Source of the DNA: Clarireedia homoeocarpa
Taxonomy: Eukaryota > Ascomycota > Leotiomycetes > Helotiales > Rutstroemiaceae
Reading direction: 5' to 3'
Length of the DNA: 64,000 nt
NCBI GenBank assembly: GCA_001465935.1
Contig: LNKV01000002.1
Location: forward strand, 310,001 to 374,000
How positions within the stretch are numbered: position 1 is the stretch's first letter; the number at the start of each line of letters is the position of its first letter. The translations under genes were made by a program, and so were the position numbers. The notes below the pieces were generated by a model, which saw only the letters and a list, made by a program, of their open reading frames with translations, did not search any database and was not told the DNA's origin. Positions 35,855-46,926 of this stretch are shown one piece after another.

Positions 35855-37110
35855 TAATTAGCCTCTGTCTGTTCGGAGCCAAGCATCGAGATCTTTTTAC
35901 AATTGATCAACCAGAGTTTGAACCTTTTCGTCCAATCCAAGCACAGAGATCTCCAGTACCAAATTCAAGCGCGACCCAACTCCCGCCGAGCACGACAGAA
36001 CCCCATATAATACGATTCCCTGTTTACATACGTCTGTCTTTCTTACCTGACGTTTACACCACAGATAATCGGTCTTAATACCAACCAAGAGATGACGTCC
36101 AATCTACAATATCTATGGACTGCCTTTTGACACCACAATACCCTATGACTTTTTTTTACATGTTTCCTTTCAAGGAGCCAGAGGGTCTACCGCTTTTTTT
36201 TATTTTCCTGTTTCGGCGAAGTACCCGGTTTGTATACTAAGAGACATACAACCATCACAGATGCGGTTTTGCATTTGTCCGTTTGATATTCTCAAAACTC
36301 CTTTTGTTTTTGCGGCGGCACCCTATTTTTCCATTCGTTCAGATGATTCTCTCTTCATAGTAAGGGAGAAGCGCGCAGCATTTTCATGTAATCCAGTTAG
36401 TGGACGATACATATATACGAACTCGAGAGGTTCGACGTCTTTACTGCTACGTAGTTTGGATGGATGTGGTGGTGGATTGAACACCTCACATATTAAAGAT
36501 GGAAGGAGAGAGACGACTTGGGCTCTTCTACTTCATGGTTTTAGTCAGTTTCGCATGTTTTTGGTCTGTCCTCAGAAGACTTTTAGCAAGGGCAAGGGGC
36601 TTAATGAAATGTCATTGTTGCCTGCCTAGATGGAGATAGGATGGAATGGAACAGAATGGGATGGGAACGGGATGCATGGATATTAAATCTCGTGGCACAA
36701 AGGAGCAAATAGATAAGATTTTTACCTCGCATCACTCTTCGTCACACGTCGCATTGAGGTCGCTCGCTATGTTTCGTATTAGCTTTTTGAGTACATGTAC
36801 ACATACACATGTGCACAGGAATGCCAGAATCTCCCCGAAAGCTAAACGAGTCCGTCTGCAGCGAACAGGGCAAATCCCTCGTGTTCTCCCTCATCTAACA
36901 CCATTTCACACATGAATTCATTAGGCTCTACCACGTACACACGGTGCAGTTTTTTCGCCTCGCCTTACAGATACATACGCACACGCGGCTTACTCGTACT
37001 ACATGTCCACCTAGATAAAGCATATCTTTTTAGTCCACCTGTGGTGCAGCACACGTGTGGCTTTATTCCTCCCCTTCCTCTTCCACAGCCGGCGGTCTTC
37101 TTACGCATGA

Positions 37111-37113
<3 letters not shown>

Positions 37114-37144
<31 letters not shown>
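37114..37144. repeat. Poly-T run, 31 bases
   Basis: The longest homopolymer in the window, uninterrupted. Confidence 0.9.
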
Positions 37145-37145
<1 letters not shown>

Positions 37146-37199
37146 AGAGACAAGTACTGCACATACTACCGCATTATGGTATTCTATCGGCGCCTGTCT

Positions 37200-37254
37200 T
37201 ACATATATATGTATTTATGTATTTATGTATTTATATATTTATATATTTATATAC
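37200..37254. repeat. AT-rich 8-bp repeat (TATGTATT / TATATATT)
   Basis: Tandem ATGTATTT units pass into ATATATTT units. It is AT-rich and noncoding. Confidence 0.8.
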
Positions 37255-38707
37255 CCAAAAGTAGTTCAAGTACACCCATCGTTAATGAGTCACACATACA
37301 AGTACTGTAGATGGGTAACTATGTGTAGGTAACTTAAGTTATACGAATACGCACTTTCTCTTAGCGTCCCGTATTCACTCTGTAGTCAGTGCATATAAGT
37401 AAGACACTGGGCGTTTTTGCCTATAGGCGGCTGATATAAGCTTAAACTTATGCCTAAGAGGAAGGAAGGAATCCAGTTGTCTCTTCGCCGTCTGCTTTCT
37501 TTCACTGACTGTGGCGTGCTGGTATGTATGTATGTATGTATGTGTGTATCCGCGAGCGCCGGGAAATATGGGTGGGGGCTTCCGTGAGCTGGATGGAGTT
37601 GAAGATGGGGGCTTCCGTGGGCTGGGAGAGGGGGAGGGGGAGGGGTTCAAGGCAAGAGGACAGATGGATAGATGGATGGATGATGATGATGATGATGATG
37701 GGTCGGTTTTCCTTGTCGACGACGGTTATCGCCCGTACATTTGTTTATGTAGCATTCTGTCTATTCTCCCCATACTGGCTGGCTTGTCCTTTGTAAACTC
37801 TGCTTTCGTTGTAGATGCGACTGACTGCTTGCTTGTTCACTTGCTGCAAAGATAGATAGATAGATGTCCGTCTCTTCGCTAGTTCTAGTAGTCCATATCT
37901 CATTACTTAACACCATACAGTAAAGTAAGTACAGTACAGTACATAGCAATCACAGCTCAATACTATTTGCTACTCTCAAGTCCATCAAAGACTGCACAAA
38001 TTTGCCGTGTTTGCTTCGAGTTAGTTATACATACTTGTATTTATCCGTGGAGCCAATAGATCCCAGGACGAAAGCGATACATACCTTGACGACCAAGTCG
38101 CAGTACCAAGATCACCTTCTTAAAGAACGGTCACTCATCACCTGTATGTATGTATGTATGTATCACAAGCACTCATCAATTTAATTAAAGTCAAGGTAGT
38201 ATCTCGAATTCACCTCTTCGCTTCCCCCGAGCTTTCTTCTTTCCCAGACTCAGAACGCTTAGACTAGAGTTCCAACTCAACTCCTACACAAAACTACCTC
38301 TCCGTCTTGCCCAACCCTCAAGCTCTGATACGATACTGACCAGCCAAATCCCAACCTTCCCAATAACAATTCAGGTACTACTCCTCCCCATATTCGTATG
38401 TATGCAACCAATAAATATTCCTCCGAAACTCCCCGCTTGTTTCATCTTCATAGATTCCATATCATGCCATGCCATTTATACAGGGAAACAGACGAAAAAG
38501 AATCAGCTTTCACCAAGATCCAAAAAACACACACAAGTTAAAAGCAGACCAAAAAAGGTTGTGATGTAAGAAAAGTGTTCCTTTGACTCAAGCCAAGCCA
38601 AGCCGTGCTGGGCCAGCAACCTATGTCTGAAGCGACCAATAATCAATCATTCATTCATTCATCAACCTTTCCCCCTCCCTCTATTTCTCCATTCATCCAA
38701 CCCCAAA

Positions 38708-40341
38708 CTACCGCGCACTCCCCTCCGGCAAAATCCGACTCAAACTCCTCAACACCTCCACCATCGGCACATCCCTCGTCCCCACCCTTTCCCTCTCCAG
38801 CCTCTCTCTCTCCTCTAACCGCACCGCACTCAGCGCCAACATCTTATCCGCGACTCTTCCCACCGTCTCCCCATACCGCTCGACTTTATGAATGCAGTCT
38901 ACGAATCGATCCACTTTCCCCTCTATCCCGTCCTGTATGCGTTTTAATCTCTCCGAGGCATTTTCGCGTAACGTTAACGCCGATGATTTAGATACTAGGT
39001 CTAGGATTGCTGCTTGTTCGGGATCGAGAAGTGTGGAGTCTATTTGAGAGGGTGAGAGCGCAGGGGCGTCTGAGTCGGGGAAGAGGGGTGGGAGGGCTGC
39101 GGGGGGCTTTTTGAAGGAGATCCATTGCTCGCGTTCCTCTTCGAGTCTTTTAGAGAAGTCTTGTTAGCTGTTTGTCATGTTATTATAAAAGAAGATTCAA
39201 CACATACTGTTTAACCCTTAATTCTAAAGCCTGTATATTTTCTGTCGCTTCGATATTCTTAGGATTGGGCATTTTGACCACCTTCGTTATCTTATTAGGC
39301 GCGGCTTCTTCTCGATCGAACCAGTTCGAAAATTCGGATCTGGCGCCGAAATCTTTTAGTAGAGCTTCTGATATTGCTCTTGCTAAATGAGACAGTTAGT
39401 TTCGTTCAACCGTCTCGAATAGATTCTGAATTTGAGACCCACCAGCCAATTTTGCACCGCTATCTGGATCACCATGCGCCGGTTTTTCCGGCAGTGCCCT
39501 TTCTCCCGTCCAAGTTAACAGTTGTTTCATACGTCTGGGTTCCGGCAGCGCTTCTTCGATATGCTTATAAAATTCGGAAGTTTCCACCTCGCGATGTGGA
39601 ATCGCACTGTGGCCATTATCAATTAGAGAACTTGCTCTTCTCCCACGCATCCCCAAACTACTCCTCCTCTGGCCCGCCCCCCCTTTCTTCCTTAACTCTT
39701 TATTCCGATTGATGATAGGCGTGTCACTGAACGGTAGCGAGATCACTGTCGAATGCTGCGTCGCCGGTATTGTCGACTTGTTCGGTTCTTCACGGGCTGC
39801 TGCTTCCGGTCCTCCGACTGTAGCACCATTGGGAGTACTAGCATTACCATTCGGCAGTCGTTCACTCGATAAACGCGTGCTTTTCCGCGTTCCTCGTTTC
39901 GGCACCTCAACGTCATTCCTAGGTTTTGGGGTTTTCACACCCTTCGTTGCCCTTGGTGATGGTACAGTAGCTTTTGGTGCTCCCTTTGCCTTCTTCACAG
40001 ATGGTGCTGGATCCTCATTTTCACGATCGTGGACAATCTTCTTCGTCCTCCTCGGAACAGTCGTCGTAACTGGTGGTGCTGGTGCTGGCTCTGGTGCTGT
40101 TGCTGAAGTTTTCGCCCGTTTCGATACACGCGTAAATTGAAAATCTCCATCTTCCTCCTCATAGCCTAAATTCCGTCAGTAAAAACTGCTTTTCCATGCG
40201 CAAAAATCCATCCCGTTGTCGCAGATTTCCCCAAGAAAATATTGACCCACCGGCTAGCCTTTTACTCCTCCTTCGCGCTGTAGGTTGACTCATACTCAGC
40301 GTTTCTAATGGAATTCGCGTCCGTACAAAAAGGGTAGTCAT
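38708..40341 (-). CDS. DSN1: Kinetochore protein Dsn1/Mis13 (Mis12/MIND complex)
   Basis: Subunit of the four-protein Mis12/MIND complex that joins the inner kinetochore to Ndc80 and KNL1. Exons 40341-40251, 40165-39443, 39382-39208 and 39146-38708 give 475 residues. The N-terminal third is basic and disordered with AT-hook-like PRATKGVKTPKPR stretches. The signature block RRSSLGMRGRRASSLIDNG lies at about 197-215, followed by HREVETSEFYKHIEEALPEPRRMKQLLTW, both typical of Dsn1/Mis13. The C-terminal half is helical and charged. The signature contains two R-x-S type sites, the Aurora B (Ipl1) consensus. The start could instead be the second in-frame ATG at 40293 (MSQPTARRRSKR). The last intron uses acceptor ctctaaaag, chosen because it alone keeps the frame into LEEEREQW. 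Confidence 0.9.
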
Positions 40342-41175
40342 TGATGTTTAGCAGCGCATCTGCTTTTCCGAGGTTCGTTGTTGTTTTGGAGAATGGATGA
40401 TTGTGTGGAAGCTCAATCTTTGACTAAATTGCGCAATTGTCCCGTATATTGTCGCGTCAATGAATAGGTGCCGTTGAACTGATCTGGAGTATTTTATATT
40501 TTGGAGGTAGATGGCGTCGTCGGTTGCTAGGATGAAGGTCTTGATTGTGGTGAGGGCCTTGTTTACAACATTTCGCGGAGGTGCAGCATCATTAGCGTGG
40601 TGATTACGTAAGCGATTAATTGACACCTCGTTACCAGATCAAGCGGGGGAAGGGTGAAAGATTCTACCGTTTTGGAGCGATAACATGAAAGGGATGATCT
40701 GAACTTGGATTCATATAACCCGAGATCAGAACTTCGAGTACGATTTCTCGGTCAATGTCCTTGCAAGTAAGAGTCGCTCGCTCCTCTACTTCTATATACG
40801 CGCCACATCGCCTGTAAAAGCTGTAGCCCTTTAGGTCGGTTGACCTACTTGACAAGGCATGGTAGAAGGCTCAAAAAAACGTCCTCATGAATTCATGGCA
40901 TTAGGCAGTTCGCGTACGAAGTTGATCGCCAATTGGGAAGACGAGGTCAGGGGCTGTATCAAACGGCCCCCACCTGTTCATGAATTTGGTATCTAACAAA
41001 CAAGAAACAAAGGAGACAGAAGGAGGTAGTCAATAACCAAAACCAAATCATGTTCATCATCAATCATCCTAGCTATATCCCCACGAGCACAAATCTTGTT
41101 CAAACTCGGCAGGTTTCGTGCCAGACGAGAGTAATTTCAGTTTTCCATGCGTGTATTCCCTTCCATATAACTTAT
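40342..41175. other. Intergenic, DSN1 promoter side to NmrA-like gene
   Basis: About 830 bp, with the DSN1 promoter on the left and the 3' side of the NmrA-like gene on the right. No supported gene or repeat. Confidence 0.5.
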
Positions 41176-42223
41176 TTATAAAACACTCCAGTGACTGCTC
41201 AGCCAATTCCAGAAAGAGATAGGCTGGACGTCAACCAAAGCATTCAGGTTCACCTGAGAGAAGTCGTATCTTTTCTGCTCGGTAGCTATCAACTCCTGGA
41301 GCCGAGTGACTTGGGCATAGTCTTGATAAGTGATGGCCCGCTGTAGATATGCAGGCAGTTGTCCAGGCGTGTATCTAATCGTTGTGAAGGGTCCCTCTGT
41401 GCTTGTCAGTTTGGGTAAGGTTCCATTCTCAATATAGGTGACTCACGTCCTTTCACTACTTCAGCGTATTGAAGAATTTCTGTCACCGTTTTCTTGTCTC
41501 CTTGCATTCGGAACTCTCTAGGCCATATCCGTTGATCCAGGGCGAGCGCCGCCGCGACAAAACGTCCCACATCTTCGACAGATGTCATGCTCACCCAAAC
41601 AGGCTGTCCAGAACCGTTATACGGTACGATCTCTGCTGTATTTGTTGTCATATTCATCAAGTAAGACCCTTCACTGCTGAGCCCAGCCGACGCACCAATG
41701 TCGAGAGACGCCAAGCCGCCTCGAGCGAACCTCTCATAGAAGACACCACAATCGAAAACCGTAAAATTCATTTGATGACGGGTATGACGAGCCCAATGTT
41801 CTAGTCTTTCGATAGTCGCAGCTCTTCCACGATCTAGAGGGTCGTTGGTTGGTCTATGTGCTAGCTTATCACAAAACTCCGCTGGGATGAAACGAAGGAC
41901 ACGAGACCGTGCAGCAGCATCAATGAGGTTGATCTGAGGTATGCCTGAGACTGTAGATATAATAACGTCTATGCCGCGGAGATGAAAACGAAGGTCATCC
42001 TGGGAGTCGTAGTTCACGACAGCTACTTGGTAGCCGAAGGCCTCCAAATCCGGGCGAGCCTAAACAGCTTTTCAGCGCCGTTGAGTTAGAAAGAGTGTAG
42101 AGTGTGGCTAACCCGTCTTGAGAGAATTATAAAGGGATGGACTGTTTCGTTGATATGACGAGCGAATACTTGCGCTAAACCACCTGAACCGACAATCGCG
42201 ATGCGCATCATGTTTTCTACCAT
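41176..42223 (-). CDS. NmrA-like / isoflavone-reductase-like NAD(P)-binding protein
   Basis: Atypical short-chain dehydrogenase fold protein of the NmrA/PCBER-like group. Members are either reductases of phenolic substrates or redox-sensing regulators; the role here is unknown. Exons 42223-42113, 42059-41447 and 41396-41176 give 314 residues. The N-terminus MRIAIVGSGGLAQVFARHI is the dinucleotide-binding turn (GxGGxA form). RGIDVIISTVSG, LRFIPAEF and the FTVFDCGVFYERFA block follow the family pattern. SVEDVGRFVAAAL and the C-terminal FWNWLSSHW are also present. No catalytic Tyr-x-x-x-Lys pair of classical short-chain dehydrogenases is evident. It stands alone, without biosynthetic neighbours. 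Confidence 0.88.
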
Positions 42224-44539
42224 TTTGATATCAGGTATAAGCTCTTGCAAGTCTTTAAGTAGAACGAAGGAGACTCAGAACAGAGTCTGCTACTTCTTAG
42301 CTATTAAGAGTAACACGAAATGAAGTACCGGGGCAGCCCTGTCTCCAAATGGAGCAAATGGCCATCCAGACTAAAAAGACAATCCGTCACCTCATGACTC
42401 AGTAACATCCTCGCACTGTAAGTAGGCAAAACCCTGAGAGAGTGAGAGGTAGCTTTTAATAGGCCTAAAAGCTGCCCTAATTTATACCTGTGTTGCAGGA
42501 TGAGAGGAGATCTGTTCCGAGTGGTCACTAGAAATGAAGGTGGCAATTTGAGAATCCAAGAAACTGGTTGAGCTCATAGTTGCTCAGGGATGGGAATGAA
42601 ACGGGCCTTCGCAACATAAATGTCCAAGTGTAGGAAGAACTGCATCCCAATAACATGATTGCCGGGCTCTATTAGTGTTCCTGTTCCAGAATATGCGGAG
42701 GATAAGACGCCTAGCCGGCTGTGGTTCTCATATCGTAAGATGGCGTTCGGTAGACGGTGAGCCTAAGTGGAAGATTCTGCGTATACTGGAGTACAAACTG
42801 GGAAAGTAAGGGTTAAAATTGGGACGCATGCGGCCGCAGTTTTCTCCTTCAGCACGAAATGCAATTAGGTGGAAAGAGTACGATCCAGCAACAAGTCATT
42901 CCTGCATGCATCCTGGCAGGACATTCCCAAAGATCTCGACTGCTGCTCCTTGTCCCTTCTGCCGGCAGCCCACAAGCTGGGAAAGGTCGGCCGCGACTAG
43001 TCAGGATGCGGCAGTGCCCACCAGATGTCCATTGTGGCGGGTTTTAATGTACCACAAGGACAAGGCCTCCAGCGGCAAATCAATTGATATCAGAAGCGTT
43101 AGATTGTACTTGGGTCAGCCGAAATGCAGAGTACTACACCACAACCTCGTTACAAATTAGCTTGCGATGTGCCCGCGGATAGGTTGGGATCTTTGGTCTC
43201 TATCACTAGCTCATGTAAAGAGAAGAAACACAGAAGATATGAAGCACTGGGTCAAGAAAAAGTCCGACACTACCGCGGGTGGTCATAGAAATCAAACACA
43301 GAAGCAAACACAGCCGTCACATCAGACGATCACTGACCAAACACGACCACAAGATTGGAGCAGAACTTATTTTAGGGGTATGCAGTCAGACATGCCCGAG
43401 TAACAGTTAACCTCCAAACAGGAAAGGAAAGACTAAGGAAAACAAAGATAGCACAATTCAAGCTCGGAGAGCGTAACAGGAAAATCCTAGGGACCCCAGA
43501 GGATGAACATGTTTCTAAATGCAGATTACCTCAGGACGAGCCTTGCATCCTTGATGTCCTCGAATCTCATTGGGGGCCATGCAGCCAGTAATCGGGCGTT
43601 CGGTAGCAAAGAACGATCAAAAGAAGGCAACAGCACCATTTTCTGGAACCCAATAAACGATTCTCGAGTCATACAGACAAAGCGACTTTTGAAGTGCGAC
43701 CGATTGGACAGTTTGCGAGCACGAAAGGGATGCGCTGATCTTTTGTAAACTTTTCATAAGGCTGAATGACAAATGGTTGCCTGTGCGTATGTAATTCCTA
43801 TCGGGATTTAGAATTGATTTAAGGCGGAAAACTAGTCGCGGATGGGAAAAAGCATTGATTGGTGTATGAAGTCGAGCCTTTTTCCATATGTAGAGCATGG
43901 ATAGCAGCACGCATTTAGCCAGAAGATGATGATTATGTCAGACACTACCAGTATCAGTTGAGGCTCTGGGGAAACTTCTACCCGTCCAACATCGGTCCAT
44001 CCCGTAAGACCAAGCTGAGGAGAGGGAATCTCCGGTCAGCAATTTGCGAGGCAAGGAAATTCATGGTTCTGCCGCATCTCAAGGACGCACACACTTGTAT
44101 GGACTCCCCAGTTGAACGCTTGATGCCGCATTTGATTCCCGGCCCAGATTGGCAGAGTATACGAGGATGTTCATGGCTTCCAGGAGACCGCTATCCAAAG
44201 CTGGGTATAGCGATAAGCTAAGACTTGGAGCCATATCAGTTGTGCTCACCGCGGTTGTGACGGGAACCACAGAATGGCTTGTTACATTAAGTGATCGACT
44301 TGGATTGGTTCCCAAACCTCGAGGTCTGCATAATGAAACTAAGCCATGTGACGTCGGATATTGTTGCCTCGAACCCCGGCACCGCCTGCCGCTTTGAATG
44401 TAAACATGGAAGCTATGTTTTCCTTCCTCTCACTCTCCATGTCCTTCCCTCAACAACCAACCTAAAGAATTCGTCAAGTATCTGTATCCACTAATGATTT
44501 CTGGTTGCCAGGAAACTAATCATAAACAGGTTCCTAGCA
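42224..44539. other. Intergenic, NmrA-like promoter to decayed gene
   Basis: About 2.3 kb with several short ORFs on both strands (for example 42819-43160 and 43958-44221, plus strand). None shows a domain or a family resemblance. This could be older decayed sequence linked to the neighbouring pseudogene; the sequence does not settle it. Confidence 0.4.
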
Positions 44540-46087
44540 ATGCCTTCTCTGGATCTCTCACCTCCCGCATCTATGGTGCCACAAGAGTCCTGTGTCTTAG
44601 GCAAGGGAGCTGGCTTTTGTGGAGAGAGCCATATGTCCTTCGGCGAGTGTCGATCTCGAACTCGCACAAGCCGATCCCGTTCTCGTGCCCGCACTCCTCA
44701 GGACACCTTAAGATACTATCGGTTTAGGTCTCGGTCTCCGTCCCGGGGAAAAGGCTCGCGCTCGTATAGAGTCGACGATACACCTGCCAGCAGAGGTTAC
44801 CCCAATAGTGATTATTATCGTCCCAATTCAAATCCTGATCGACACCAAAGGCCTAGACAAACAAGTGATGCCCCACCTCTGCGGCTCGGTCCCTCCCGAG
44901 AGAGTGAAAATCTGGAGACTACTATCGCTCATCTAAGACATACACAAACCCCGTTCGCCAAGAAAGCCTCAAGAAACTAGCACCTTCTTTCACTACCTCT
45001 ACAAACCTGAATAAACAGGCACTTTTATTATTTCTCTGTAAACTATCTGTTTCTCTGATCAACCGACGCCTGAGCTAGATCTTTCGGACTCATGGGCCGA
45101 AATCACGGCTCGCAAAAGAAAGGAGCTCACGCTAGCTATGATGGTAATTGGTTCAGCAGGCCCACTACCACCATTGAAACCCTCGAAAACCACGCCACAA
45201 GCTCTGTCGCGAACCTCCATGATAAAGTCATCTCTCTCCTCTCAAATTTTCGATGCGAAGGTCTCGCTGAGCAAGCGCTCAGCAATTCGGCAAGAACAAG
45301 GTCGCCGAATCCGTCATTAAGTGTCGTCTTGGATTACTGGTAGCGTGGTCCCACGTCGGAAAAGTAACCTTTCCACAGCTTTTAGAATGGCAGAAAGAGA
45401 GGTAAAAGCAGATGAGGGGCAAGAATTCTTGTGGCTCTTCTTAGAGCCTACTATACAAACCCTTCAGATTGCCATTAATGGCGCACAAATAAAACAATCA
45501 GTTTTACCCCCAACATCACCGGCTCTGAGTTGTTTACAAGGTGACCACTTGGATAAGCAACCGCTCCCTGCAAATTCATCACCGAGAAATGACTATACAG
45601 TTCAGTTGCCCCCTAAAGCTCAGCCCATTCCCTTTCCGCCTCGCCCCCAAAGGAGGTTATTATCAACACAGCAACTCTCCGCGACAGAATTTAAATGCTC
45701 AAGCAAACAGCTAGTAAAATCTCCATGGTCTTTAAATACTCACTAGGCTGACCACCTCTGGATCGGAGACCAAAAGCTATCCTGAACGTGATGGATGAAC
45801 CATACGATGCAACGGGAGGTGCTACCAGGCATCAGGGCCCGGATTGGATCGATGCGTTAATATCACAATTAAAGACGTAAGCTAACGAGGCAGTTATTAC
45901 CTCACTACTAAGGTTGATTCTTCTTGCCAGGCAGCCTTGGTTATCGTTTATTCTTGGGGGGCGTACATGCGATGTTCGTGTGGGTGATACTGGCGCAGTT
46001 GTCAGTTTCATGAATATGGTTTCATGGATGTCGCATGATACCTCTCTGCTGCTTGGTTATCGGAAGGGACTCTTACCTTGGAGGTGA
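44540..46087 (+). pseudogene. Probable decayed lineage-specific gene with frameshifts
   Basis: No known family was recognised. Protein-like stretches follow one another on the plus strand in different frames. An SR-rich segment (RSRTRTSRSRSRARTPQ, 44540-44980) runs into a frame reading RQESLKKLAPSFTTST. Next is VANLHDKVISLLSNF (about 45190-45240), then KVAESVIKCRLGLLVAWSHV (about 45299-45358), then EFLWLFLEPTIQTLQIAING. The last part is GPDWIDALISQLKTQPWL, which crosses an intact intron (45877-45930, gtaagc..gccag) and ends at 46087. An in-frame TAA at 45318 and several frame changes without plausible splice sites break it. The frame changes could also be sequencing indels or an intron pattern I could not solve. 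Confidence 0.4.
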
Positions 46088-46926
46088 AATGTTCCAGCTT
46101 GGGACAGTCTTCTATTTTCTGACTCTGTGTCTCTCATTTCTTGTTTTAACAGCTACTTACCTAGTCTCACATATTCATTCACCAGTTTCATAGACTCAAG
46201 GAAACTTGAATGGATAAATTTCATATGCTTTCATTGTCTTATCTCGTACATCGATCCTTCGATCCATCAACTCATCTCGCCATATCATCAAGTAGCTCCA
46301 ACTATCCAACTATTTCCTCCCAGTGCCTAATGCCTCCATGTATCTTTTAGTACAGTACAGTAAGTAAATTAAACGCCCTAACCAACCCACACAACTCCAC
46401 CAATATGCTACCATTAAACACCAAAAAATAATGACTTCTTTCCCTTTCTCCTTCGCGTTCTTTGCTTTCCCTGGGGTATCTTCCAACAAAGGAGATGTGA
46501 TAGATAATAGACAGATAGATATACGAAAGAGAGAAAAGGAAAAGCAAAAGTAAATACACCCGTGTAGAGGCTAGCGATATCTTTTCGTTCTTTTTTTTTT
46601 TTCGTGTTTTGTCTGAAGGAAATTCCTTTCTTCGTTCATCCATCCGACGATTCTTGCATGCATGCAGTGAATGACTGATCCGATCTGATTCGAAGGACGT
46701 AAATGAAAACAGGCAGGAGGGAAAAACTTGGAAAACAAAACAGAACGAGAAAAAGGAAAATGAGGGACGGGGGTATAAATGATAACATAGATGCAAAAAA
46801 TGAGGTTATAAAAAAAACAAGTGTTGTAGAAGAGAAAATATATCCAAAAGAATTCAAAAACATCTTACACCTCTTCTTCTCCCCTCTCCCCCTCTTGATC
46901 TGATGTAACCGAGACCAGTTTAAGAC
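46088..46926. other. Intergenic, decayed gene to CFEM gene 3' end
   Basis: The right part should be the CFEM gene 3' UTR (minus strand). It contains short poly-T/poly-A stretches and an A/G-rich segment near 46720-46850. No gene. Confidence 0.5.

Larger units (their letters stand above)
35855..38707. other. Convergent intergenic region G-alpha / DSN1
   Basis: This holds the 3' UTRs of both genes, but is long for that. It is rich in simple repeats: poly-T at 37114-37144, ATGTATTT-like runs at 37200-37254, GTAT tetramers near 37522-37545 and 38143-38163, and GAT triplets near 37679-37700. No gene was recognised. Confidence 0.55.

Noticed and set aside
42819..43403. ORFs with scattered Cys and Trp upstream of the decayed gene
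   Set aside because: No zinc-finger spacing or family resemblance; not supportable as a gene.
46347..46796. 149-codon minus-strand ORF downstream of the CFEM gene
   Set aside because: Phe/Leu/Ser-rich translation of an A/G-rich 3' UTR; no domain.
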